A DNA stretch of 35,539 nt from a bacterium (lineage in GTDB: Bacteria > Actinomycetota > Thermoleophilia > Miltoncostaeales > Miltoncostaeaceae). The stretch lies in assembly GCA_029977205.1 (NCBI GenBank), contig JAPOLI010000001.1, positions 1 through 35,539 of the forward strand. Reading direction: 5' to 3'. A program made the translations under genes and the position numbers. The notes beneath the pieces were generated by a model that ran no database searches, was not told the DNA's origin, and saw only the letters and a program-made list of their open reading frames with translations. Position 1 is the stretch's first letter; each line of letters begins with the position of its first letter. Of this stretch, positions 14,039 to 22,139 are shown piece after piece.

Positions 14039-15630
14039 CGCGGAGCACGATACGTGACGGGGCGGGGTGTCCACCGCCAGATCGTGGCATCGCCCACCCG
14101 TGCCACCGGCTGCAGGTCGGCACCGGCGCTCATGCGCTCCACGGCACGCTCGACCACCCCCCAGTTCGACGGCCAGCCGCGGGTCGGCGTGATGGGCCCG
14201 GTCACGATGTAGCCGCCGCGATACGACGCGGGGTCCGGCAGGGGCTCGAGCCTGCGCGCCTGCGCGCGCTCGGCCTCATCCAGATAGGCCGGGTCCACAT
14301 CCCGGCGGACGGTCAGTCGGTCCCGCGCGAGGAACGTGTTCAGCTTGGCCCACCAGGTGTAGTCGGCTGCCAGCACCTGCCCCGGGGGCATCTCCCGGAG
14401 CACCCCGGTGACCTCCGACACCAGGACCACGTTGTGATCGCGGGTGCCGCCGTTGATGCGTGGCTGCGCCACCAGCACCGTGCCGATGGCGATGGCGGGT
14501 ACCAGCAGCGGACTGAGCCTGCCGTCGAGCGCGATCGCGATGAGCAGCGCCGCCGGGATCGTGAGCAGGGTCAGGAACCGGACGGGCTTGTCGACGCTGA
14601 GCAGGGTGCCGAACTCGAGGTAGACGGCGCCCCACGCGAGCCAGGCCGCAGGCAGGATGGCGGCGCTGCAGCGCCGGCGGATCGCGACGGCGATCGCGAC
14701 GAGCACGAGCGGGAGCGCCAGCAGCAGTGGTGACCGGGGGTCAATCGCCTGCGTGACCAGCTGCGTGATGTACGCGGTGGTCGCCCCCCAGCCCTCGACG
14801 GGCGACCGGAAGGATCCCGCTCCCGCGGTGGCAGTCAGCGGCCATAGCGGCCGCCCGTCGAGGGCGAATACCGCCATGAGGGCGAGGGGAACGATGGCCA
14901 GGCCGGCCAGGACGGCGCCGATGCGTGCCCACGCCATGCGCAGCGCGGGCCAGGCGGCCATCACGACCACGGGAAGCATCACGAGGGCCACCTCGCGCGC
15001 CGACCACGCGACACCGATCGCAAGCCCTGATCCGCCGAGCCACCACGGGACGGCGCGATGGTCGGCGCGCCTGGCACGCAGGGCCGCCCAGACCCCGAGC
15101 GCGATGAACAGCGGCATGACCGCGTCGGGGCGCAGGCGCGTGGCCCAGAGCACCTCCAGCGGCGCCACCGCGACGATGCCTGCGGCCACGAGGGCGGGGC
15201 GACGCGCTGCGAGCTCCCGGGCCACGAGGAACGTCGCAAGGATGCACAGAAGCGAGCATGCAAGCGGCCATGCGACGGCCGAGTAGTCGTCGGCTCCCGC
15301 GATACGGAACAGCAGGGCCACGGGCCACAGGAAGGCCGCCCGCGCACCAAACCACTCGGCCTCTCCATCCGGGAGCATTCCGTGTGCGAGGTTCTGCGCG
15401 ACGGCCGCATAGCGTGCGTCGTCGGCCCCCAGCGCGAACTCCAGTCCGCCGAACGCGTAGAGGCGCAGCGCGAGCCCGAGCGCCATGAGCGCCGCGACGG
15501 CGAGCGCGGTCTGGGCACGCACGCCGCGCGCGGCATCACCTGCGCGCCGCGCCCCCTGACCGATGCGCCTCGCTGCGCGGCTCCGGAGGCCCTCCGGTCG
15601 CGCGAGGGGATCGGGGGGCCGCGTGGTCAC
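14035..15630 (-). CDS. GT39/ArnT-like membrane glycosyltransferase
   Basis: The 531-residue integral membrane protein has an Arg-rich N-terminus followed by about ten hydrophobic segments and a C-terminal extracytoplasmic domain (about 430-531). The first extracytoplasmic loop carries GADDARYAAVAQNLAHG with the acidic pair Asp70-Asp71, as in PMT/ArnT-type enzymes that use polyprenyl-phosphate sugars. The open frame extends far upstream across MurJ, but the true start is the GTG at 15630, which overlaps the MurJ stop (GTGA). The acceptor (protein, lipid or glycan) cannot be deduced. Confidence 0.85.
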   Translation of the reverse strand: MTTRPPDPLARPEGLRSRAARRIGQGARRAGDAARGVRAQTALAVAALMALGLALRLYAFGGLEFALGADDARYAAVAQNLAHGMLPDGEAEWFGARAAFLWPVALLFRIAGADDYSAVAWPLACSLLCILATFLVARELAARRPALVAAGIVAVAPLEVLWATRLRPDAVMPLFIALGVWAALRARRADHRAVPWWLGGSGLAIGVAWSAREVALVMLPVVVMAAWPALRMAWARIGAVLAGLAIVPLALMAVFALDGRPLWPLTATAGAGSFRSPVEGWGATTAYITQLVTQAIDPRSPLLLALPLVLVAIAVAIRRRCSAAILPAAWLAWGAVYLEFGTLLSVDKPVRFLTLLTIPAALLIAIALDGRLSPLLVPAIAIGTVLVAQPRINGGTRDHNVVLVSEVTGVLREMPPGQVLAADYTWWAKLNTFLARDRLTVRRDVDPAYLDEAERAQARRLEPLPDPASYRGGYIVTGPITPTRGWPSNWGVVERAVERMSAGADLQPVARVGDATIWRWTPRPVTYRAPR

Positions 15631-17177
15631 CGGCGCCGCGAGAAGGACAGGTTGCGAAGCGATGAGCGCGCATCGGCGAATTCCCGCGGCGCGAGCGTGC
15701 GGGCACACACCACGAACACGATCCCGCCCACCAGCGAGACCACGGCGAGCCATGCGAGCGCACCCGCGAACGTGCCCGTATCGGTCGGCATGAGGAAGGC
15801 GGGAATCAGTGCGACCGCTCCTGCAACGATCCCGGCCGCGAGTATCCGCCCCTGCTGGCGCGCCAGCATGCGGAGCGACAACTGCGGGGTGCGCCGCCGG
15901 AGGAACCACAGCGTGATCGCCGTGTTGACGTAGATGGCGATCGCGCTGGCCAGGGCGAGCCCGGCCTGCTGGAGTGGCCCCAGGAATACCAGGTCGAGGC
16001 CGATCGTGAGGACCACCGTGATGATGGTCGCCACCATGATCTCCCGCGCGTGGTTGCCCGCCGAGAGGGTGCGGTTCAGGAGGTATCCGATGAACGCCCC
16101 CCAGACGGCGATGCCGTAGAAGGCCAGGGGTGCGGAGATCTCGGCGACGCATGCGGCGTCGCACTTCCCGCGTCCGAACGTGACCTGCGCGATCTCGCTC
16201 GCGCCGATGGCGATAAGGATGGAGATGGGGATGGCCACGAGGGCGAGGATGCCCGCGGCGCGGCGGAAGGCATCGACGCCCTGGTCCTTCCGGGACTCTG
16301 CGAAGTAGCGCGCGATCAGCGGGAACAGCGGTGTGAGCAGGGGAAACAGCAGCACAGTGCGCGGCGCCGAGCCCAGCGCGCTGGCGAACGACAGCGCGGC
16401 GTTGCGCCCGGCCTCGAGCGACGAGGCGAAGAGCTTGTCGGTGAAGGAGTTGACCTGCTGCAGCAGTGAGGCGGCGGCGACGGGGATCGCGAGCATGGCG
16501 ACCGACCCCAGGCGGGGATGGGCGAACGCGACCCGCAGGCCGCCGCCCGCCCGCGACTCGCGGATGAACTGGGGCAGCTGCAGGACGACCTGGAGCACGG
16601 CGCCGAGCGTGACGCCCCAGGCCGCCGCCGTGATGCCCAGCGTGCCCGCGCCGAGGATCACGCCGACGAGGATTCCGGCGTTGAAGGCCACGCCGACCGC
16701 GGCAGGCCCGGCGAACCGCCCGTGCACCTGGAGGATCGCCGTGAACATCGCCGAGAAGCCCTGCAGCATGAGCGCCGGAGCCATCACGCGCAGCAGTTCC
16801 GCCCCGATGGCCGTGCGCTCCGGCCCCATGTCGAAGAACCACATGAAGAACTCGGGGAAGATCGCCACGATGCCGGTGACGATCACCAGGCCCATGCCGA
16901 TCCATCCGGCGATGGCCCAGAGCAGGCCCCATGCGCTCTCCGCGCCGTTCTGCGCGCGCTCCTGCTGGAAGATCGGAATCATCAGCGTGGTGAGCACGTA
17001 GAGCAGGACGGCCGCCACGGTGTTCACCACGAAGAGCGCGTTGACCAGGGCGTCGGTATCGGCCGTGGCGCCGTAGACACCGGCGAGGACGATCTCGCGG
17101 ACGAAGCCGAGAACCCGCGAGAGAATCCCGAAGAGCGCGACGACGGCGGCCGCGCGCGCGACCTGCCGGATGCTCAC
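15627..17177 (-). CDS. murJ: MurJ/MviN-type lipid II or polysaccharide flippase
   Basis: The 516-residue product is a MOP-superfamily flippase with about 14 membrane segments. It begins SIRQVARAAAVVALFGILSRVLGFVREIVLAGVYG, the MviN N-terminal signature, and later has the family-typical FNAGI, LPQF, FASSLEAG and PLIARYFAE segments. MurJ flips lipid II for peptidoglycan synthesis. Placed between Wzz-like and glycosyltransferase genes, this copy may instead, or additionally, flip the lipid-linked polysaccharide repeat, because no separate Wzx gene is seen. The start is GTG at 17177, overlapping the propeller gene's stop. No C-terminal kinase-like domain is present. Confidence 0.92.
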   Translation of the reverse strand: MSIRQVARAAAVVALFGILSRVLGFVREIVLAGVYGATADTDALVNALFVVNTVAAVLLYVLTTLMIPIFQQERAQNGAESAWGLLWAIAGWIGMGLVIVTGIVAIFPEFFMWFFDMGPERTAIGAELLRVMAPALMLQGFSAMFTAILQVHGRFAGPAAVGVAFNAGILVGVILGAGTLGITAAAWGVTLGAVLQVVLQLPQFIRESRAGGGLRVAFAHPRLGSVAMLAIPVAAASLLQQVNSFTDKLFASSLEAGRNAALSFASALGSAPRTVLLFPLLTPLFPLIARYFAESRKDQGVDAFRRAAGILALVAIPISILIAIGASEIAQVTFGRGKCDAACVAEISAPLAFYGIAVWGAFIGYLLNRTLSAGNHAREIMVATIITVVLTIGLDLVFLGPLQQAGLALASAIAIYVNTAITLWFLRRRTPQLSLRMLARQQGRILAAGIVAGAVALIPAFLMPTDTGTFAGALAWLAVVSLVGGIVFVVCARTLAPREFADARSSLRNLSFSRRR

Positions 17178-18415
17178 CGGACCGGTTTCATCCCGTAGAG
17201 CGTGCGGACCCCGGTCAGCACCAGGAGGTCCGTGATTCCCGTCGCGGGCGTGTAGCGACCGTCGGGGAACGCGAACACGCGCTTGCCGGTCTTTGCATCG
17301 AGCGCGAACGTGCGCCCGTCCTTGGGCTGCTTGGCGAGGGTCGAGAACCACACGAGGTCGCCGATGACCGTTGCGGAGCCGCTGATGCGCTCACCGGCGT
17401 CAAAGGTCCAGCGCACGCCCCCCGTGACCGCGCTGAGGGCGTAGAGCTTGTGGTCGTACGAGCCGACGTAGACGGTCTGATCCGATATCGCGGGGCTGGA
17501 GTACGCCCAGTCGCCCAGCACCCTTACCCAGGCAACCTCGCCGGTGTGGCCGTCGAGGGCGATGACGCGCCCGTTGACGTTGCTCGCATAGATACGGCCG
17601 TATGCCACCGCGGGGTTGCCGTAGAACGCACCGGGGCCCGAGATGAAGCGCCCGGGGCTCGTGGTGCGCCAGCGGATGCGACCCGTCCGGGCCGAGAATG
17701 CCGTGATGCGGCCGCCATAGTCGCCGGCGATCACGTACGGCCCGAATTGCGTGAGGCTCGACTTGACCTCGCCCGTGGCCCGCGCAGTCCATATGAGCCT
17801 GCCGGTGCGGACGTCCATGCAGAGGATGAGCCCGCCGAGCGTGCCGACGTACACCCGGTTCCCGATGACGAGTGGAGACGACTCAGACGCCGTGCCGACG
17901 TCCCGGCGCCAGATCACCCGGGAGTCCTTCTGCGCCATCGTCTCGACGTAGCCGTTGATCGTGGTGAAGATCACCATGTCCCCGGCGATCGCCGGGGACG
18001 ACGCCGACCGTCCGGTGAGGCGCCGCCGCCACACCACCTCGCCGCTCGCCGCGTCGATCGCGAATGCCTTCCGTCGGTTCGTCCCGATGAAGAGACGCCC
18101 GTCGTTGATGACCGGCGGGAATTCGAGCAGCGACTCCAGGTCGAGGGTCCAGGCCCGCCTGTACGGGGGCGGCAGGGAGAGGGCGGGGTTGGCCCGAGCG
18201 CGCTGGCCGTCGTATCCATACTCGGGCCACTGGTCGGTGCGGAACGTGCGCGCCGGGCGGTCCCCGGACTCGAAGCCCTGGGTCGTGCCCAGCTGGTCGC
18301 CATCGTCCAGGCCACCGGCGATGAGCACGTACCCGATGAGCGCGAGCGCGACGAGGCCCAGGACCGTCGCGATGGTCCAGGCGAGCGCGCGCTCCGACCG
18401 CGGGAGCATCGCCAC
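17174..18415 (-). CDS. Membrane-anchored PQQ-type beta-propeller protein
   Basis: The 413-residue product has one N-terminal membrane segment (about 12-33) and then an extracytoplasmic propeller. At least six blade repeats are visible, for example INDGRLFIGT, DMVIFTTINGYVETM, NRVYVGTLGGLILCMD, QTVYVGSYDHKLYAL and DLVWFSTL. The 'G-x-V-x-W' closures resemble BamB and PQQ-dependent enzymes. No PQQ or metal catalytic residues are evident, so a scaffold role is more likely than oxidation. It lies between Wzz-like and MurJ genes and overlaps MurJ (GTGA), which suggests a part in polysaccharide assembly or export. The start is GTG at 18415; an ATG two codons later is equally possible. Confidence 0.85.
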   Translation of the reverse strand: MAMLPRSERALAWTIATVLGLVALALIGYVLIAGGLDDGDQLGTTQGFESGDRPARTFRTDQWPEYGYDGQRARANPALSLPPPYRRAWTLDLESLLEFPPVINDGRLFIGTNRRKAFAIDAASGEVVWRRRLTGRSASSPAIAGDMVIFTTINGYVETMAQKDSRVIWRRDVGTASESSPLVIGNRVYVGTLGGLILCMDVRTGRLIWTARATGEVKSSLTQFGPYVIAGDYGGRITAFSARTGRIRWRTTSPGRFISGPGAFYGNPAVAYGRIYASNVNGRVIALDGHTGEVAWVRVLGDWAYSSPAISDQTVYVGSYDHKLYALSAVTGGVRWTFDAGERISGSATVIGDLVWFSTLAKQPKDGRTFALDAKTGKRVFAFPDGRYTPATGITDLLVLTGVRTLYGMKPVR

Positions 18416-18427
18416 AGCGCCGCCCGG

Positions 18428-19219
18428 CTAGGCGGGCCCGGCCGCGCGCCGGATGCCGCCGCTCGTGGCCAGGGCGATGACGATGCCGATGAGGAAGCCG
18501 ATGATGGCGCCGGTGATGGCTTCGCGCGCCCGGTTCGAGGTGCTCGTGGACGACGCCGCGCTCCTCGCGAGGGTGACGATCGAGGGGGCCTCGATCTGCT
18601 CGGCCCGGGCGAGCTGCAACTCCGACAGCGTGAGCACCTCGCGCACATCCGTGAGCTGGTTCAGCGTGGCCGGGTCGGGTGAGCGACGGGCCAGCGCCTG
18701 GAGGCGGATCTCCTCGGCGCGCATCCGGCGCACCTGCGTCTGCAGCGTGGTGCGCACGGCGTCGTATCCGGTGCTCGCGCTGGTGAGCGTTGCATCGGCG
18801 TAGGCATTCGAGAGGCGGATGGCCTCATCACGCGACGGCATGGATGCGGCGAGGCTCGCGATGGCGGGCTGGTTGTTGGCAGCGGCACCGGGCGCACGGG
18901 GCACGTTGATGTCGGTGTGGGAGCGCACGGCCGAGGGCGTCATGCCGGTGGCCTTCGCCACGGCTCCGACCACGTCGTCCCCGTTCAGTACCACGGCGGC
19001 GGTCAGGGGATTGGTGCCGGGCGTCGATGCGAGGTTGCCCACCATCGTGGTGGCCTGCCCCAGGTAGACCTTCGACGTCGCCGTGTAGGTGGTGTCCTGG
19101 GTGAATGTGAGCGCGAAGGCCACGAGTCCGGCGACCACCGTGACGGCGACGACGATCCACTTGCCGCGCCAGATGGCGCTCCAGATGCTGCCGAGTGTGA
19201 TCTCGCCATCAGATGCCAC
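18428..19219 (-). CDS. Wzz-like polysaccharide co-polymerase
   Basis: Wzz-type proteins set polymer length in Wzy-dependent pathways. The 263-residue product has membrane segments at about 21-38 and 235-255. Between them lies an extracytoplasmic region with long helices (about 120-220, YDAVRTTLQTQVRRMRAEE and TLSELQLARAEQ). The N-terminal ITLGSIWSAIWRGKW and TYTATSKVYLG strand fit the Wzz domain. No tyrosine-kinase domain is fused. The GTG start overlaps the upstream ATP-grasp gene by 11 nt. Confidence 0.87.
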   Translation of the reverse strand: MASDGEITLGSIWSAIWRGKWIVVAVTVVAGLVAFALTFTQDTTYTATSKVYLGQATTMVGNLASTPGTNPLTAAVVLNGDDVVGAVAKATGMTPSAVRSHTDINVPRAPGAAANNQPAIASLAASMPSRDEAIRLSNAYADATLTSASTGYDAVRTTLQTQVRRMRAEEIRLQALARRSPDPATLNQLTDVREVLTLSELQLARAEQIEAPSIVTLARSAASSTSTSNRAREAITGAIIGFLIGIVIALATSGGIRRAAGPA

Positions 19220-20237
19220 CGCTCACCGCCTCCTCGCGACCCGTCGTGGGCCGCAACTGGTCCCCATCCCGCACGAGAACGTGCTCGGACAGGAAGCGTG
19301 TCATCACCACGCCCGCCCTGTGTGTTCCGAGTCGGGGCGCGACGTCCTCCCCCGCCGCGAGGGCGAGTATGAGGGACGGGTAGTCGCCACCTGCGGCAAC
19401 GGGAAGCGGGAACCCGCCGCCGAAGCGGGTGTTGATGTCCGTGACGCCGAGGATGCGCCCATCCTCGCGAAAGCACTGGATGGTGCATGGGCCCACCAGG
19501 CCCAGCCCCTCGACCACCGCGGCACCGAGTTCCACGAGCTGCGGGTCGTCGAGTGTCTCGCCCTTGATCTGCTCGCCACCCTTGCTCTGGTACATCGCCC
19601 GTGGGATGGCGCCGATCGCCGTGCCCTCGAGCGACCCCAGGCAGTCGATGCTGAACTCCTCGCCCGGCAGCGCCTTCTGCAGCACGCTGGCCACGGGCGT
19701 GCGCGACAGGTGGAAGTCGAGCTCCTCCTGGTCGGCGCACCGGTGGATCCAGCGGCCGGCGAACCCGATGCGTGGCTTGATCATGATCGGGTAGGGCAGT
19801 GAACCGCGGTCTGTTCCCTCTGTGGGCCAGGTGGGCGGCGAGGGAAGCCCCGCTGCCTCGAGGGCCACGTGGCAGAGCCACTTGTCCTGGCATGCGGCTG
19901 CCACCTCGGGAGCGGGCAGGAACACCGTCCCCCCGGCGTCCGCGACCTCAGGTGCTGCCTCAGCGAGGACGACCGGGTCAAGATCGGTGAGGGGCAGGAC
20001 AGCCCCGACGCCCTCTCGTGACACCACGGCGGCAACCGCCGTGCCGTAGCCGGGATCGTCCACCGCGGGGAGGTCCACGACGAGGTCGGCGCTCACCAGC
20101 GAGGGTGAGAGCGGGTCGAGGTCACTCACCAGCACGCGGCCGCCCTCGCCACGGCGCGCCAGGGCGTCCTGGAAGGCGCGGACGATGTCCACGCGCTGGC
20201 CCGAGCACGTGAGCAGGACCGACCTGTGCTCAGCCAT
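19209..20237 (-). CDS. ATP-grasp ligase (CarB-like), copy A
   Basis: ATP-grasp enzymes join a carboxylate to an amine or thiol through an acyl-phosphate. The 342-residue product has a Rossmann-like N-domain (MAEHRSVLLTCSGQRVDIVRAF), the ATP Lys in MIKPR (152-156), and the metal-binding strand VTDINTRFGGG (265-275). In that strand Asp267, Asn269 and Arg271 replace the usual E-x-N-x-R pattern. Similar proteins occur in capsule and exopolysaccharide loci, and the substrate is unknown. The ATG at 20237 overlaps the sugar-transferase gene by 8 nt. It could add an amino acid to a sugar, but that is inference. Confidence 0.85.
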   Translation of the reverse strand: MAEHRSVLLTCSGQRVDIVRAFQDALARRGEGGRVLVSDLDPLSPSLVSADLVVDLPAVDDPGYGTAVAAVVSREGVGAVLPLTDLDPVVLAEAAPEVADAGGTVFLPAPEVAAACQDKWLCHVALEAAGLPSPPTWPTEGTDRGSLPYPIMIKPRIGFAGRWIHRCADQEELDFHLSRTPVASVLQKALPGEEFSIDCLGSLEGTAIGAIPRAMYQSKGGEQIKGETLDDPQLVELGAAVVEGLGLVGPCTIQCFREDGRILGVTDINTRFGGGFPLPVAAGGDYPSLILALAAGEDVAPRLGTHRAGVVMTRFLSEHVLVRDGDQLRPTTGREEAVSGGI

Positions 20238-20913
20238 CCCCGCTCCCGGCCAGATCGAACCCGCCCTGCTCTCCACGGTACTGCCCGTCCCCACGCACGA
20301 CCACGCGGACGGTCTCGGCCAGGATGCGCAGGTCAAGCGCCAGGCTCCACTCGTCCACGTAGCGCACGTCGAGCGCGATGCGTTCGGACCACGGGATAGC
20401 GGCGCGGCCGCGCACCTGCGCCATGCCGGTGATGCCCGGCTTCGCCAGCAGGCGCCGCCGCTGCTCTGCGTCGTAGTGCGCCACCTGCCCGGGCACCGTC
20501 GGCCTCGGCCCCACGATGCTCATGTCGCCGCGGATCACGTTGAGGAGCTGGGGCAGCTCATCAAGCGAGAGCCGCCGGAGCACCCGTCCGGCGCGCGTGA
20601 TCCGGGCATCGCCCTCCATCACCCGCAGGCCGGAGCCCCGGCCCTCGGCCCCATCCTCCATCGAGCGGAACTTGAGGCAGGTGAAGGGGCGCCCGAACGC
20701 CCCCACGCGCCGTTGCCGGAAGATCGCCGGACCGGGCGAGTCGAGCCGCACCCATGCGGCGACCCCCGCCATCACGGGGGCGAGCAGGATGGTGGCGGGG
20801 ACCGCCACGGCGAGGTCGAAGGCGCGCTTGGCGCTGCCGCCCACGGCGGCTTGGGGCACGGTGTCCTGCACGTCCGGCCCACGGTAGCGGAGGGTGGTGG
20901 CGCGGGGCATCAT
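20230..20913 (-). CDS. Undecaprenyl-phosphate sugar-1-phosphate transferase (initiating)
   Basis: The enzyme transfers a sugar-1-phosphate from a UDP-sugar to undecaprenyl phosphate, the first step of the lipid-linked repeat. The 227-residue product is the short, single-domain bacterial sugar-transferase type. It has a membrane hairpin at about 33-55, SPGPAIFRQ (59-67), KFRSM (81-85), the catalytic Asp118-Glu119 in LSLDELPQL, SIVGPRP (132-138), and KPGITGMAQVRGR (148-160). The sugar cannot be read from sequence. Two adjacent ATGs (20913 and 20910) both overlap the upstream stop; the first is preferred. Confidence 0.94.
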   Translation of the reverse strand: MMPRATTLRYRGPDVQDTVPQAAVGGSAKRAFDLAVAVPATILLAPVMAGVAAWVRLDSPGPAIFRQRRVGAFGRPFTCLKFRSMEDGAEGRGSGLRVMEGDARITRAGRVLRRLSLDELPQLLNVIRGDMSIVGPRPTVPGQVAHYDAEQRRRLLAKPGITGMAQVRGRAAIPWSERIALDVRYVDEWSLALDLRILAETVRVVVRGDGQYRGEQGGFDLAGSGDG

Positions 20914-22139
20914 CGTGCCCCTGCGGCGAGGTCGTCGACGAGTCCCACGAACCGGTCGGCGAGCCGTGCGCGGTCGAAGTGTGCAAGCGCGTACTCCCGT
21001 CCCGCACTGCCCATGGCGCTGGCGGCAGCGCGGTCCGCTGCTGCTGACCGGATCGCCGCCGCCATGGCCGCGGGGTCCTCGGGCGGCACGCTCCACCCGC
21101 AGGCGGCGTCGTCGATCACGCGGGTCAGCTCCCCCTCGGGCGCGGCGGCGAGGATCGGCCGTCCGGCGGCCAGGTAGTCGAAAACCTTGTTCGGGAGCGC
21201 GCCGGCGAACAGCGGGTGGTCACGATACGGAAGGAGGCACAGGTCTGCGCGTGCGAGGTATGCGGGCACCTCGCGCTTGGGAACCGGATCGATGAAGGCG
21301 ATGTTCGTGAGGTTGATGTCGCGTGCCTGTTCCTGCAGCGCCTCCTTGCGGTCACCGGCGCCGACGAGCACGACACGGATGCCCGGGTCGTCCTGCAGAA
21401 GGCCCGCGGCGGCGATCACCGTCTCGAGCGAGGAGTACGCGCCGTGCGCGCCCACGAACATCGCGACGAATGCATCGTCCGGCACGGGCAGCACGGCGGG
21501 CTCGGGGGACGATGGGACCACGTCGAGGTCGACGCCGTTCGTGATGAGGCTCACCTTGCCGGCGGGGACAACGCCCGAGCGGATGACCCCTTGCCGGATG
21601 CCCTCGGTGAGCGCCACGATGCGGTCGGCGCGCCGATAGCAGTAGTGCTCCATGCGCGTGAGGGCCCCGATGATCCGGGGGTTCGTGAACATGCCCATGA
21701 CCACCGCCGATTCCGGCATGAGGTCGCGCACCTCGAGCAGGAACCGCGAACGCCGGGCCTGCGCGACGCCGGCCGCTGCGGCCGCAGCGGGCAGCTGCGG
21801 GGAGGATGCCACCACCACGTCCGGCCGCGGGAGGCGCAGTTCGGCCAGGGCCGACCAGAGGGTGAACGTGGCGTAGTTCGACATGCGCGAGCGCCGGTCT
21901 CCGCCGTAGCCCGGGGTCGCGTAGGTGCGTACCACGTGCAGGCCATCCTCCTCCGTGTGCACGATGCGCTTCCCGCGGTACTCCTCGGGGATCGTGCGGC
22001 CCTTGTGCTGCACGTAGGAGGTGACCACCGTGACGTCGTGCCCCGCGCGGGCGAGTGCGCGGCAGTGCTGCCAGTGGCGCACGCCACCGGGCTCATCGCC
22101 GCTCACGAAGTACTGCGACACGTAGAGGACGCGCGCCAT
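20910..22139 (-). CDS. GT4 glycosyltransferase (WbuB-like)
   Basis: The 409-residue product is a GT-B enzyme of family 4. The N-terminal domain starts VLYVSQYFVSGDEPGGVRHWQHCRALARAGHDVTVVT, and LLEVRDLMPESAVVMG is typical of the WbuB group that adds N-acetyl-fucosamine-type sugars. The C-terminal domain has NGVD, FVGAHG and ALPNKVFDYLAAGRPILAA (about 314-332). It lacks a classical EX7E pair at that position, as in other WbuB-like enzymes. It probably adds the second or third sugar of the repeat. It shares TGATG with the next upstream gene. Confidence 0.92.
   Translation of the reverse strand: MARVLYVSQYFVSGDEPGGVRHWQHCRALARAGHDVTVVTSYVQHKGRTIPEEYRGKRIVHTEEDGLHVVRTYATPGYGGDRRSRMSNYATFTLWSALAELRLPRPDVVVASSPQLPAAAAAAGVAQARRSRFLLEVRDLMPESAVVMGMFTNPRIIGALTRMEHYCYRRADRIVALTEGIRQGVIRSGVVPAGKVSLITNGVDLDVVPSSPEPAVLPVPDDAFVAMFVGAHGAYSSLETVIAAAGLLQDDPGIRVVLVGAGDRKEALQEQARDINLTNIAFIDPVPKREVPAYLARADLCLLPYRDHPLFAGALPNKVFDYLAAGRPILAAAPEGELTRVIDDAACGWSVPPEDPAAMAAAIRSAAADRAAASAMGSAGREYALAHFDRARLADRFVGLVDDLAAGAR

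Noticed and set aside
15631-16932. Long N-terminal extension of the GT39-like gene
   Set aside because: It would overlap most of MurJ in another frame and encodes an Arg/His/Gly-rich sequence. The GTG overlapping the MurJ stop is a better start.
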